From: Siderastrea radians
Lineage: Eukaryota; Cnidaria; Anthozoa; Scleractinia; Rhizangiidae
DNA: 64,000 nucleotides
NCBI GenBank assembly: GCA_964017195.1
Contig: OZ024896.1
Location: 34,208,807-34,272,806, forward strand
Direction of reading: 5' to 3'
Shown here: positions 45,939-58,795 of the stretch, piece by piece
Position numbering within the stretch: position 1 is the stretch's first letter
How the letters are laid out: every line of letters begins with the position of its first letter
Position numbers and translations under genes: made by a program
The notes under the pieces: model-generated
The model's input: only the letters and a program-made list of their open reading frames with translations
Database searches by the model: none
Told to the model about the DNA's origin: nothing

Positions 45939-48900
45939 GCACCCAGGAATGAGAGCCCAAATCAACTGAAAACATGCCAGAAAAATAAAAGAAATCACTG
46001 ATTTAGTAACTACCATATGTAGCATGCTAACAGCTGGAAACAGAGAAAGGCTCTACAGAGTTCTGCCCGATTTATGCATTCATGTTGTTTATTCGTTGAT
46101 ACTGTATTTTAAACGGTATTAGTTTAACAACTATACAAGTTGTGAAAAAAAAGAGGCAGGTAAATACAACACGACCACATAAAACACCGACATGCGAGTA
46201 AAACACAAACAAATATGTACCGTCATCAGGTTTTGACTTGTTAAGGATGGCAGCTTCATTCTTCTTCCATTCCTGAATCATTTCGTCTGTTATAGGTACT
46301 ACAACAGTAAACAAGTTTCACTTAAATCAGAGTTCCCAATTTTCATGATCTAAGATACCCTGCCAAGAAGATAAGGAAAAATTAACCAAAACAGACAATT
46401 GTGAAAGTGGACACTTGAGTGTGCTTACTATGCTGGGTTTAATCAAATCCACAAGCAGTCTGGATACAAACTCTTCAGTAGGTACTCCTGCTACAGTCCA
46501 GCTATCTGCTTGTGAATGTCACATTGACAAATTGTCAGAACTTACCAGGAGAATTCTTCTTGATCTCCTCTATCTCCAGTTCAGCAGATTTTTTTAGTTC
46601 AAGGACTCTACTCCTCTGTTTTGTCAACAGCAGAACTTGCATCATACATACAGTAGACAAGAAAAAAAAGGCGACACAAAACAAACAATACAGTGAGTAC
46701 AATGTATATCATGATAAAAACCCTCAACCAACAGTCATTTCACATCATTGCTATTGAATAAAATACATATAGAATGTATAAACTTTGTGAGTATAAGTAC
46801 AGAGGTTACGGCAGGGTCCAGAGAAACGTTTGGTCTATTTTGGATCATTGTGACTGTATGTGTAACAATTCAATGTGGGGATGGAGACAGCACCCCATGA
46901 AAAAGCATATGTTATTAGATTTATTGGAACTGTATCAGTTATCAAGGCCCATGCTGAAAGCAGTAGCCTTTGATACTGATTAGGCTACCCTGATCAAACA
47001 AAGGTGCCTACTGTCTTAACAAAACCTTTTTGTTGTTAATTTAGTTTACTAACCTATTCGTGATTTCTGTTTTTCACCAAAATAAAAGAGAGCATCTGAC
47101 AGAATGTCCTCTCTGTGGCTTGCAGACATTTCCTTTGTCATTTTCCTGAACTGGCTAAGGTATGACCACAGACGCTCCAGTACCTCCCCGTCAACCATTG
47201 CCCAGCCCTCTAAGCGTCGTGGACTGTACAACAACTACAGAGTAACAAAAGAAAGCACAAAGTAAACCACATAACTACAATCAGGCCAAGTTGTTAAAAT
47301 TTGCTTACAGGTGTAAGTTAGCTTAAAGCTATATTCCAATATAAGAACATAGCCATAAACAATAACTTAATCAACAGCTACATGCAACTGTATGTAATTG
47401 AGACTACATGTAAATATACTGTCTTTTACTGGTACCTAACCTGGCATGTAGCACCATGTCCATAAACATGAAACTGTGGGCAGGCAAGTTGGACCTCAGC
47501 CAAAAGGTCCCCAAGTTTTTGTTTCTACAAATAATTAGAGATGCATTTATCATATTTTTAGTTCCTAGTTAACCTAAATTAGGGTTATGATAATGTTCCT
47601 AGAAAAACAAATAAACAAACAAACAAACTGACAAGCAAACTAAGACTAAGATGTAAACTATCACATGACTCAACAGAAAGGGAAATATTTGGCTCATGAC
47701 CAAACTATTCTGTCCACACCAAAACTCATCGTAAATTACCATTAAATCATAAGATTCATTTAAGACTGTTTACAGTGTTAATTTAGGTAGTAAGATTACG
47801 ACAACTAAGAGTTCAGAATTCCCATACTTACTTTGAGATGACTTTCAAAAAGGCAGCATACGTCGTACATGAAATGTATTGTCACCCCTTCTCCCTTAGT
47901 TCCTAAAAGGGCCTTCAGCAGATAAACAGCATATCCCAACCTACAACAACAAAATCAAGTAATGGCTCGTACTTATACCATCACATGTACATATCAAATG
48001 TTGTAGTGGGAGATGTTATAACCTATCTTTAAGCTAAAAACATTATTGTGAAAATAACAACCATCAAGAAGGATACTACAGTGCTACAGCAGTGTATATT
48101 TAAACAGTGGATTCTACTTAGAGTGTAAATCTACATCTAGGTATCCTTGCTGTGTAGACCTGAAAACAACTATTTACATAATTTTCAGAATATTAAAAGG
48201 CTAAAAAGCCATGAAAACTAATAAAAACTTAAAACTAAAACAAGTGTTCAGCGAAACTAACAAATGAATATGAAATAATAGGATAAAATGAACACAGTGA
48301 AAAATTAAGAGGGGTACATGTACCTTTCACCTCCTTTCAGATTTAAGAACTTCATAGGAAACCCATGTTTGCAACATATACCAGAAACAGCTGTTTCATC
48401 TAGGGCATCAAATCTCCCCTTTGACAGAATCTCAGTTCCAGCCTGAAAATCACTGCAGTCCTTAAACACACACAAAATAAAATAACGATAAACTAAAACA
48501 AAAGAAGGAAGAGATGGAACTTGCCTTCATTTTTTATTAATAAACCCAGATTACAACACTGTAAGAGTAAAATTGCAATTTCAGTCATTTTTAAGTAATT
48601 GAATGTTAATTATACTAAGCATGTGGAATTTCTTGCCTTCAGGTATGTAAATTAACAACACAATACAGGATTTACTTGATAAATTAAATAATTTATATTA
48701 AAAAAAACTACTGTTTTTTTTTCTGAAAATGACAACAGCAAAAACAAAACTCAGTTTCAAATGCTACTATGTTTGCTTCTCAAGCTGCCTTGGGGTATAA
48801 CCCCCTTTGATACTCAGAGCTCAAGTGCTTCGAATAAGGACCAAATTGTTATTAAGTGGTGTGGCACTCGTTCAAGGGCGGCAATTATTAGAATTTTTGG

Positions 48901-51900
48901 AACCACAAGCAGGACTTAGTTGGGGGGGGGGGAGAGGGGGCTTTATCAGGGGAGGCACTTTTTCAAGTAAATAAGGTTACTGTATTGAATATTTAAACGA
49001 AATTAAATTTACAGAAATATTGAAAGTGGTAACAAATACAGAATTGAATATTAATTTCAATTACAGCTGGGCAATACCTTGTTAGGTTCATTTTTTGTTG
49101 ATGGATAAGATGCCATGAAATGATCCACATCCTCTTGACTGTGGAAGAACATACTTTCACTCAATGGGGAGCGATAACTGGCACCAGATGACTTCTTTCG
49201 GGGCAAACCAAAACATGCATCTACAGACACAAATATTCTGCCATTTTCCTGTTTAAAAAAAATGATATACTACTTTATTCTTATGTAGAGTATAAAGAAA
49301 AAATCCAGCAGCCACAACAGCATTACTGTATAGCCAAAAAGTTGTTACGATTCTGCCATCTAGATGTACATGTACATATTTAACTCCTGATTGCAATGGG
49401 TGCTATTTTTAGTGACAACTTAATTTAGCAAATTTAGTTATTACAAGAAGACCCTTAATTTAAGTAATCGATAAATTTTCATGTGGCTCAAAAATTGAAA
49501 AAAATCGCTAATAATTGTTAAGAAATATTGAAACTGCTAATAAGAATACATCCTCAAGGGGGATAGCTGCCATATAAAGTTTTCCCTAAACACAGAAAAA
49601 CTTGTGGTATGATTATAACAAAATATTTATTTTCAAAATGTTCACTAAACAACCTCAACATAAATTATCATCTGAATGTCATATTGAGTGAATTTTGTTC
49701 AATCTAAAGCACGGTCATATTGGCTGTTTTAGTCCATACCAGAAAAGCTACTGTGTACAGTTGTATAACATGGCTATCAATGAAAGAAAAAACGATGAAT
49801 GCAAATATACACTGTGTCAAGTTTTTACCTTGGGACAAGCAGGGCAAACTGGGGCTTTCAAAGGACACACTTCATCTTCGGTATAACAAAGGCGAGCTTT
49901 AACATGATACCTGTTGAAAACATCATACACCAAACATGTGATGTTGCATCACAAGTTAACTACTGTACTGAAAGAAATTGGGAGAAAGACACTAGTAATA
50001 ACTGTGTTGATTATCGTTGATCATAATTATGTTATTAATAAGCACCTGTACTCCTCAAAGCTGTCAAGGAATTGCTCGTATATCTTCTTCTTCTACAATT
50101 AAAAATATTAAGAAAATCAAGTAGTGAATTATAGTGTACATTTTAAAATTAGAAATACAGGTACAATGTATGTGACTCACAAAAACCTCACAGAGCAGCT
50201 CTTTAAATGCAAGTGTCTCTTGAATAAGAGTACTAGAAGACCCCAAACAATATTAATCCCTTACTGGAGTTGAAACTTGAATCAACATAGCATAATCCAT
50301 TATTATAATTTTTATTACTCCTGTAAACTCCATTTAGAGCATGGTGCCCCCTTTTCATCACTGAAACAAGATTGGTCTTCAGCCATTCTTTTTGCTTCCT
50401 TACAGAACATCTACTCATTCTTTAAGTCTGCGACCGGGGTTCTCAACCAGGTTGTGACAGGATGTCTGCAAACATGATTTTCCTGTTTTGTAGAGAGTTA
50501 CTCCAGGGTTATTTACTAGGTAGTGGTTTATTGTGACCAACATTTTCCTCTAAACTTGTGTTGGTGGATTTGCTTGAGGTATCCCAAAAACTTTTTGGTT
50601 GTAACTCTGTTTGCCCTGGGCATTATAGTCATAACCAGGCTTTTCCCACTACAAAACATTGCTGAGCTACTGCTAAATAGCAGAGAAAAGGGATGTTCAG
50701 GAACCTCCAAACAATTTATAAACTTGTCTTGCAAGGGTGAAGGCCTTAATATAATGGAATCTGCAGTATAAAGTCTTAAACATAATGGTGACACTGATGA
50801 ATACAAAATATGTATTCCCACTGCCAGTAGTGGAATTTAAAACCAAACACAAGAACAAACCTTTAAGAGAGGGTTGACATTGAATTCCAAAGCCTTCACC
50901 AAATCAAAAATGGAAACTTGGCATTCCATCACGAGGGCTAGGGCAAGCTCCATCAGGCTTAAAGTGAAGGCTAATGTTGGTTCCATTGGAGTAGCTGGCC
51001 ACAAGCCCTGCCAAAGAAAACACTCTGAAACACTCTGACAAGTGCAACAGGCTATCTTGACTTCATGCTGACCACCTTCAGAACACAATAATAAAAAAAG
51101 CAAAATTAATGCAAAGTTGATTATGCTTCATTCATAGCATGTCCAACAAACGACAAATTACCCAGTGAAGGCTATTGGCTAACAGGAGCCCAGAAGCCTG
51201 GGCGACCACGGAAAATCTCTGCGTACCTAATATTTCACATGCTAAGCTCCTAACTTCTCAGATTTTGGCTTTGTGGGAAGCCGTCTTAAAGAAGTGTTAT
51301 CAAATTTAACAACAAAGTTTTCATGTAAAAGGAAATATATGTATTATCCTGTTCTGAAACCCGGATTTACTGAACAATTAAGTACTATAAAAATACACGA
51401 AATTGACAACACAATTTGACAATATGTACAATTGACAATACAATAATTGACAATTTGGTTGGCAATGCATTATTTACATTATTTTACCTTTTTCATCTAT
51501 CACAGTAACTTCTCTAGTATACATGTGAGAGCAAACATGATTCCTATTGAACAACATTCTGTTAGGAACACTGTGCAAATGCCAAACACCATCCTGGTGG
51601 ACAAACACAGAAACAAACACAGTTATGATAAAAAAACTGGTCACTTAGAAAGCATACATGTGCAATACTAAATGAAAACTTGATAATAAAGAGAATACTC
51701 TTGATACACTTTTCTTAAATGAAAGAACATGATATAAGATAAAGTGTGCTTTCAATGTCAGGACTTTTCTATGGATAGCAGGTCACAGGGTAACAAGTGA
51801 CAGGTGATTGGTTACGGTGCAGAGGGTGACAGGTGACTGGTAGCAAGTGGTGATAGAATCATATTATGATTGTATCTATATATCTTTAGCATATATAAGC

Positions 51901-52639
51901 CTCTGTTTGTGGTCCACTAAGTCCCTAACACTTGAGTAAAATCACCTGTTACGTTCCACCCATTACCCGTCAACCTCCACCTGCTACCCAAGAGTCAAGT
52001 CCTGCCACAGTTTTAGTGGTTCCAGGAAATTTCAGCAAATGTCTCCTTTAAGCTAATACAACACCTGGTGCATACAACTGGACGAGAGCCCTTGAAACTC
52101 GTTTGCAGTGTACTGTAGGAGTGAAGTTAGAGCTTAGAGTGACTGCATGCCAAGACAATTCCTTGTACTAGTTTCCTAAAATAAGCTTACATAAAAAGCA
52201 AACCATACCTTTTTAACTTCTGGCTGGTGGAAATGATGCTTTGTTTGGTGCAAGCGATTGCAGCAATCAAGGCAATAGTAGGCTGTAAAACTTCAATCCC
52301 TGCAACGGCTCTCGACAACCTTACTACAGTCTATCTCCACACATTCCTGTGGTACAAAGGCCTCTAATTGAAGGGAGGACTTCAGTAGGGTCAAACGTAA
52401 GGCTTCCCAATTTTTTGACAGCCTCTCTCTTCGCGTTTGATATGAAGTGGACACTTCATCCTCTCCAGATTCAGCGTCTTCTCCTGCACAAAGGTATTCA
52501 CCATCCTCTTCTTCCCCGATTTCTTCTTGCACGGATTGTACGGGTTCCGGTGGCAGAGCAGATGGTAGTTTGACAGTGGTCCTCCGATTCTTGTTTGACC
52601 TGTCTATAATTTTGAACGACGAATACAGTGTGTTGCCCA

Positions 52640-54030
52640 GTTCTCGTACACTTTAGTTTGTAATCGCTATATCTTTTCGTCTGTGAGATGAAAAGTTCTG
52701 AAATTTCTTTGAAAGGTAGCCCATTTACTTACCTTCAATATATAAAACGATTGGCCGCTTGATCGACGTATGTTCAAAATTATGCCATTTTTCCTAAAGC
52801 TCCTAAGTTGCCCAGTCTTCGTACACCTGGCCCAGTTTTCGTACATCGACAAAACAACATTTCTCCACGAAAATGCTCGACGCAAACTGATGTGTCAGCC
52901 ACCCTGCCGAGTGCTTGTCATGTTTTCTCTTCGATTTGTGAATAAATATTGGCTTAGCGACCGATGTTTGGTGTACAAAGCAAATGGTTATTCAGGAAGT
53001 GGATGTTTAATCTATCCTGCGGTGTTGATTTCTTGGTCCCTCACTTTTGGGCGGCTTTTCTTACGCTCAATCCACTGTCTCGTACGTCTTTTTCTGCCTT
53101 GGTAAACGTAATTGACAGGTTACTATTCTGCGTATTACAACTGTTAAGAAAAGGCCTGTATAAGATTCGACGTTTTCCTTCCGTTTCCGCTTAACGCCTT
53201 TAGAATAGCAAACGCTTTACTTCCGTTTCCACTTACGCTTACTTTTCTTAGCTACTTTTGTAAATGTTTATTAGAATCGCAACGGAGTAGGAAAAAATCG
53301 GTAAAACCGGTAAACTAACGATGTCAACATTCTATGCATAGACATCTACCTTAGTTAACTATTTGACGATTTAGATTGTTTGCGTGGGACTAAGTTTATT
53401 AAATATTCGTGACCTTTGCATGACCTGGATGTGAAGCGTCGCTGTTACACCACAACAAATACATGTAGTGTATCATACTTTGCAAGGATTGTTGTATAAT
53501 CTTTACTGCACTTGCGAATTATTAGTTTTCGAACAGTAAAGTTTAAAATTCAGTTCTTTAACTTATTTAAAAATAGGTTTTGAGAAAGGCGCAGCTAAGT
53601 GTACGAAAACTGGCACAGTAGGTCGAAATGTATGCGAAGATTCTCACCACTAAAATTCAGGAGCAGTTAAATCTAAGCTGGCGTTAAAAGTTCTTCCATT
53701 CACTTTCTTCTTTTATCTATCATCTGTCCAAAAATCATGAGGTTTCTTGCAAAATTACCTACAAAACGGGCTATTTGTTCATCTACAATACCTTTACTGT
53801 GCAGTGAAAAGTGCAAATATTAGCCGCTAAACTTTTACTCACCTCAAAAGAAATTGTCCGCACTGACCTGCTTCTTCGTCAAAAAGCCCGGCAAAACCGG
53901 CAATTTATAGCTGAAATGTTCCTTTTATTTTTGAAATTCTTCGGTTGACGAAGATTTAAATGACCGACGAAAATAATCAAATAAAGTTCTTTCTGTACGA
54001 AAACTGGGCCCGTACGAAAACTGGGCAACA
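52640..54030. repeat. Dispersed GTACGAAAACTGGGC motifs near KDZ right end
   Basis: GTACGAAAACTGGGC or its reverse complement occurs in several forms at about 52640, 52805-52845, 53595 and 53993-54020, in both orientations. These may be subterminal binding sites of the transposase. Confidence 0.6.
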
Positions 54031-54122
54031 TACTGTATCCTTTCCTCTTACCTGGCCCGAAATACATGCCTTCGAATTCGAAATCCACAAAATCCAATAT
54101 GGCGTCGTCAATGAATCAATGC

Positions 54123-54268
54123 AGAAACCTATCTCACTCTACTACCCCTCCCTTAGTTGAATATATGTATTGGGTACAGCTTCATTACAAGCATTAATTT
54201 ATTGGCTGCAACGTCATAACAATTCCAGTAGTTACTGGGTTACAACGTGAGGAACTTAAGGAACGGGT
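54123..54268 (-). repeat. KDZ terminal inverted repeat, right
   Basis: Reverse complement of 3953-4089 with nine additional bases near the tip. Confidence 0.8.
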
Positions 54269-54277
54269 GATCTCGTC
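54269..54277. repeat. KDZ target-site duplication, right
   Basis: GATCTCGTC, identical to 3944-3952. Confidence 0.75.
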
Positions 54278-54488
54278 GATCGGAAATATTTATTATGACT
54301 AACACCGCTGTCCACGTTTTGACTGGACCGCTTTGCAAGTTGTGAGGACATCGTTTCTCGGTCCCAGGCCTCGCTTCTATCCCCCCCTGGCCACAGAGCT
54401 GAACAACGTCTGCGCATGTGCAAGACGGGGAGAGGTCTGGGGTCCAGAATGGTTTCAAATTTTAAGGGATTTGTAGGGAACCGTCTGG

Positions 54489-55099
54489 GTATGTGAACAT
54501 TTTCCGCATTTTCAACGACGTTTCTACATATTTAAAGCTAACAATCATAACACATGTAGTTTTTGCCATGTTTTATGTAATGTTCGTTTCTACCTTCACG
54601 ATTTTTCTTCTACTTTTTGCTATAAACGTTCAAAGTTGCTCGTGATGGATTGAAATTGTTCCATCGATAGAACAGTTTACCGGGCAAGTGGTATGTCAAC
54701 ATTTAGCGGATTTTCAACGTCGTTTCTGCATATTTAAAGCTAACATTCATAACACATGTAGTTTTTGCCATATTTTATGTAATGCTCGTTTCTACCTTCA
54801 CGATTTTTCTTCTACTTTTTGCTATAAACATTCAAAGTTGCTCGTGATGGATTGAAATTGTTCCATCGATAGAACAGTTTACCCGGGCAAGTGGTATGTG
54901 AACATTTAGCGGATTTTCAACGTCGTTTCTGCATATTTAAAGCTAACATTCATAACACATGTAGTTTTTGCCATATTTTATGTAATGCTCGTTTCTACCG
55001 TGGAGATTTTTTTTCTACTTTTTGCTATAAACATTCAAAGTTGCTTGTAATGGATTGAAATTGTTCCATCGATAGAACAGTTTACCGCGCAAGTGGAAC
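54489..55099. repeat. Three tandem copies of a 203-bp unit
   Basis: Units begin near 54489, 54691 and 54894 and share CATATTTAAAGCTAACA, TGTAGTTTTTGCCAT and TTCCATCGATAGAACAG. Differences are few. No coding frame. Confidence 0.9.
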
Positions 55100-57588
55100 A
55101 TCAAAAACTATAGTCATTTCCCAAGAATCATACGGGGAAGAAACAATATCGGCAGTACAGGTGTATCCGTACCTGCTCGTTTGGAAGTGGGAGGCTATCT
55201 TGAGTATATTACCACCTTAGTTCCTTGCACAGCTGCTGCTTTAATGTTAATTGCAGCCCTGTATGTTTATTTAGCTGGAATGCCCTGCATTTTGCATTTT
55301 TGTGTATGATACTCATGAACGTCTTTAATCTTTAATCATAGTAATTGCCACTAGCGTTACAAATAATGCTAATTTGGCAATGGAGCGGCCAGCGGTCGCT
55401 CAATTACATGGTATCAGAATAACAATGATGTAAATTAAATTATTATGTTAAATATTGTTCAAACAAATGTGGAATTTTAAAATAAACATTTTAATAATAC
55501 CATTTATTGTTTTGATTGATGACTTTGTTTATGGCCTGAGGCTTTCCCTCTTTTGGTTAACAGCATTCAGTCCCTTTAAGATATTTTTGGGCAGCAAACA
55601 ACATGACGGGAGTAGTAGGCAGTAAGAATCAAGATCTCCAATAATCCCCCATCTTGAGCTTCAAGCCCCCTCTCTATTGAGCCCCCCCCCCCCCATGGCC
55701 ACAAAATGACAGAAGGTACGGCGTGACATAGGTCGGGTTATAATTGCACTATATTCTTGATCTAAACATTTCCAACTTGCAATTTCATATGGGACAGTTT
55801 CAGTACTTTTCTATCAAGTTCTGTTTTCAGTATATCAATGATGGTTTTGCTCATCTAGTCTCTCAAAAAGAGCCTTTATGCCAAGAGACTTGTGTTCATT
55901 CAAATTTCAGGATTAGTTCCTGATTTTGGATGCAAAACTCCTGGCTAATCATGTTATCACTTTTTTGAGGGCTACACTTCAGTAGAACACATTTGTATGA
56001 GCTTGGATGGGTTTCAGTTTTAAGATTGTGCATGGCAAGTGCATGAAGACTGTATCGCTATCTATTAAAGCTGGCCAGCACTCTGCAGAAAAAAAAAAAG
56101 ATTGTCATCTTTCATTCCTGGAGAGTTTTAAATAAGCCCCCCACTCTATTAAGTCCCCCATCTAGTATGCCTGAAAATAAAGAAGCCCCCAGGGGGCTTA
56201 ACAGAGCATTAAATTTTTTACGGTAATCACTGTGGGAAAGGACATTAAAAAATGGTTTATCATCAGGGTCCAACAAAGGTTTGGTGACATGCAAACAACT
56301 TTAAAACAACAAGATGGCACACTAAGAAATTTCAGAGAATAATGGGAAAGAGTGCTACGAAGGGATGTTATATGTGAAAGTTAGGATGTGCTCTTTTCCG
56401 ATAGGTGGGATGTGGAAAAGTATTGAAATCTTTGTGGCCTCAGAGGGTATAACTTTGGACCCAACTGCTTACAATGTGTACATTGCAATGATATTGTATA
56501 GCAATGATGGTCTTAGGGGTGTGTACATGATACTGGTGCAACTGTCATTCTGGTATGAGTTCACCAAACTCTCTCTTGTAGCTCTTATTTGTTTACACGG
56601 TACCAGGCTGCACAAAATCTCAGACTAGAATAAGTCATACCAGTGCAGGTTCACTAAACCAGATCGAGATTTTCACTCTTGCATCATGTAAACACAGTAT
56701 CATTTTTATTGTTTCAATAATTTGATTGTAGCACAAAACTCAAACCACCAGAAAACACACTTTATGCTAACACAGTACAAGTTTTCAGCCAAATCAGAAT
56801 GAAAGTTGCAGTGATACCTCGTAAACACCCCCTTTGAATCAACTCCTAATTTCACACCATTGCAAGGGACGATGTGTATTATAGGGATTCTTGGTCAATA
56901 GCATCTGCCAACACTCAGTGGCGCAGAGATTACTTCATCTGATAATAGGTCAAAAAAGGTCAGCTTATCAACTGATTGTCCCTTAACTATACATGATCAC
57001 ATGCAAGTACAATGTTCAAATCCTTGGCTTTGGTATTTCCTACTTCAACACCATGACAACAACTCGTTCAGCTCGATTGGCCAAATGTGGAAACGCCAGG
57101 AAATTTAAAAACACGTATATCCAACGATAAATGTGCCAAGGGAAATAACAAAGAAAATGAGAAAAACAGCAAAGTATCATGCAAAGGTGGAAAGCTATAT
57201 AAGGCACAGGAGAAGTTAGCGAGAGGAGCTGGTGTGAACGTAGGAGAATATCTTTGTATTTCCCACCGTGACGAAGTAATGAGGGCAAACAACCGCTGCT
57301 CTTTTCCTTCACGTAATTCAACCCAACATTCAAGGGCATTGGTGCCAATAACACGGCATCTTTACAAGCAAATAGATAAGATAGGTGCGGGAGTTCAGGA
57401 TTATCAGCCAGGCTGCAAATGATGCACCAAATGTAAGAAAATGGAAAGAAAGTTAGATTGATACTTTGATTCAAATGAAAACTGCACTGTGGCAAAGACA
57501 AGACTGGTAAGTGTAACCATGGAAGGCTTTTTAATAACTTTTAAATTTTTCAGACATTTAGTCCAGTCCTGATTAGCGTCGAAACTTA
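55100..57588. other. Non-coding flank
   Basis: AT-rich DNA with C- or G-rich repeat scraps (GAGCCCCCCCC at about 55679, AAGCCCCCAGGGGGCTTAA near 56190). Open frames here lack codon structure or similarity. No gene seen. Confidence 0.4.
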
Positions 57589-57715
57589 CGAAAATCGTGA
57601 CAAATCGCATAAAAGCACCAAATTTGGCATACATGTCCTTGAAGGCATATAAAACAAATTTAGAAGGGGTGCCACGTGATCTGAGTATTCGGGGGGCCAC
57701 AGTACTCAAATTAAT
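57589..57715 (-). repeat. Dispersed repeat, copy 1
   Basis: Its reverse complement resembles 60540-60665: both contain a GGGGCCACAGTACT/CACGGCCCC-like edge, CACCCCTTCT.AATTTGTTTTATA and a GATTTGTCACGAT segment. Translated similarity is by descent of a repeat, not a gene. Confidence 0.55.
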
Positions 57716-58444
57716 TTTCTTTCATGGTCACAGGACTCCCACGCTCATGACCAGACCACTCTCTGGCAAACCATGGGCAAACTGAAAAGGATTTGATGGG
57801 CTTCTTTAACTGGCCTTGTCAGCGAACGACAGAAAATGACAACAAACAGCCGTTTAAGTTTACCGAGCCACATATCCTTGGATGTTCCGCTCCCTTTTCG
57901 CTTGCCTGGGTTCCCTGTGTTCAAATAGACTTAACAAACTGAATCGTTACACTTCCGATAACTGTTAAGGGAACGAATAATTATTAGTTCGAATTAGTCG
58001 ACAAACAGTCCCAAATCAGCAGCTCAAATCGCAAAGGAAACCGTTGCCTGCTACAGCTATTCAAACATTACTTATTTTGGGTTATTTTCGTCATACGTTC
58101 AGGAACATGTACGCCGTCCCATTTAGGAGAAGGATAACTGAAAGAACTGACTTCCGTTATTAATTGTTTTGAATTACCTTTCTTTACAGCCTCTCCTCCA
58201 TTAGGTTCCTCTAGACAATAAAAGCAAGTCGGGTTGACGAGAAGTCTGGAAAATGTCAGATGTTTTAAGTGTACTGTTGAGAAAAACATCGCGAGAGACA
58301 TTTTAAGGTCACTGACATATCTGCCTTTACTTTAAACGTCAGTTTAATTCACAGTACAATGACTGAAGCAACAAAATTGGTAACGAACATTAATATATGA
58401 AATAAACATATATTTGAACTGCGGATAATGATAGAATTATATGA

Positions 58445-58570
58445 AGATGATCCCAGTGAAGGTGTTTCAACTTAAACAGTTGAAAAGAAGAAGCCTGAAA
58501 GAATTCAGGCTTGAACGGAAATCGAACCCATGACCTCTGCGATACCGGTGCAGCGCTCTAGAGCGCTATG
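58445..58570 (-). repeat. tRNA-derived SINE, inverted copy
   Basis: The reverse complement has the SINE order: GCGCTGCACCGGTATCGCAG, a degraded T-arm, and TTCAAGCCTGAATTC with a hairpin tail, ending TTGAAACACCTTCACTG. Paired with the copy at 58640. Confidence 0.7.
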
Positions 58571-58639
58571 ATTATTTCATACATTAATGTTCTTTTCTCC
58601 ATCTACGTGATAAATACTCTCAATTGACCAGCTCCCAGT

Positions 58640-58795
58640 TGGCTTGATAGCTCAGTTGGTTAGAGCGCTGCACCGGTATCGCAGAGGTTATGGGTCGGCG
58701 ATTCCCGTTCAAGCCTGAATTTTTTCAGGTTTCTTCTTTTCAACTGCTTAAGTTGAAACACCTTCACTGCGATGAACTTCATATAATTCTGAAAT
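58640..58795 (+). repeat. tRNA-derived SINE
   Basis: The head GGCTTGATAGCTCAGTTGG with a 7-base acceptor match TCAAGCC looks like a tRNA, but the T-arm carries extra bases (GGGTCGGCGATTCCC) and the anticodon stem has a mismatch. A non-tRNA tail, CTGAATTTTTTCAGG, follows. A SINE rather than a functional tRNA. Confidence 0.75.

Larger units (their letters stand above)
21103..52603 (-). pseudogene. KDZ-type transposase, many exons, interrupted by Polinton
   Basis: Exons read from the right: 52209-52603, 51488-51593, 50861-51075, 50046-50092, 49829-49910, 49078-49248, 48324-48460, 47832-47940, 47441-47524 and 47054-47234, all in consistent phase with GT-AG borders. Then come about 46560-46597 (less sure) and 46221-46298, and, beyond the Polinton, 22599-22662, 21802-21989 and 21103-21707. 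Motifs in order: CxC zinc cluster with YYCLDCC and later CCTCQ; SVDACFGL; CCKHGFPMKFLN; FMYDVCCLFESHL; CPQFHVYGHGATCQ; GWAMVDGEVLERLWSYL; MTKEMSASHREDIL; C-terminal RWAPSDPQY and SPLTWEDV; acidic tail. A TGA at 52293-52295 replaces a zinc-cluster cysteine. The first exon was not found. The gene appears inactivated. Confidence 0.75.
3953..54268. mobile_element. KDZ-type DNA transposon, host of nested Polinton
   Basis: Defined by inverted termini starting ACCCGTTCC and ending GGAACGGGT, with 9-bp flanking direct repeats. Removing the nested Polinton and its duplication leaves about 27.3 kb. It carries two convergent gene units: an accessory DNA-binding-like gene (+) and a transposase (-) whose exons show KDZ hallmarks. 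These include a CxC-type zinc domain, YDVCCLFESHL, HVYGHGATCQ, and DGEVLERLWSYLSQF followed by MTKEMSASHR. The left subterminal region is a long minisatellite and the right has short repeats of GTACGAAAACTGGGC. Confidence 0.8.

Noticed and set aside
52770..53105. 111-codon frame near the KDZ right end
   Set aside because: It runs through the repeated GTACGAAAACTGGGC region and has no continuation or similarity.
57040..57501. 153-codon frame in the right flank
   Set aside because: No domain, no splice support and overlapping frames of similar length on both strands.
58640..58715. Functional threonine-like tRNA
   Set aside because: The T-arm has inserted bases, the anticodon stem is mismatched and a SINE tail follows.
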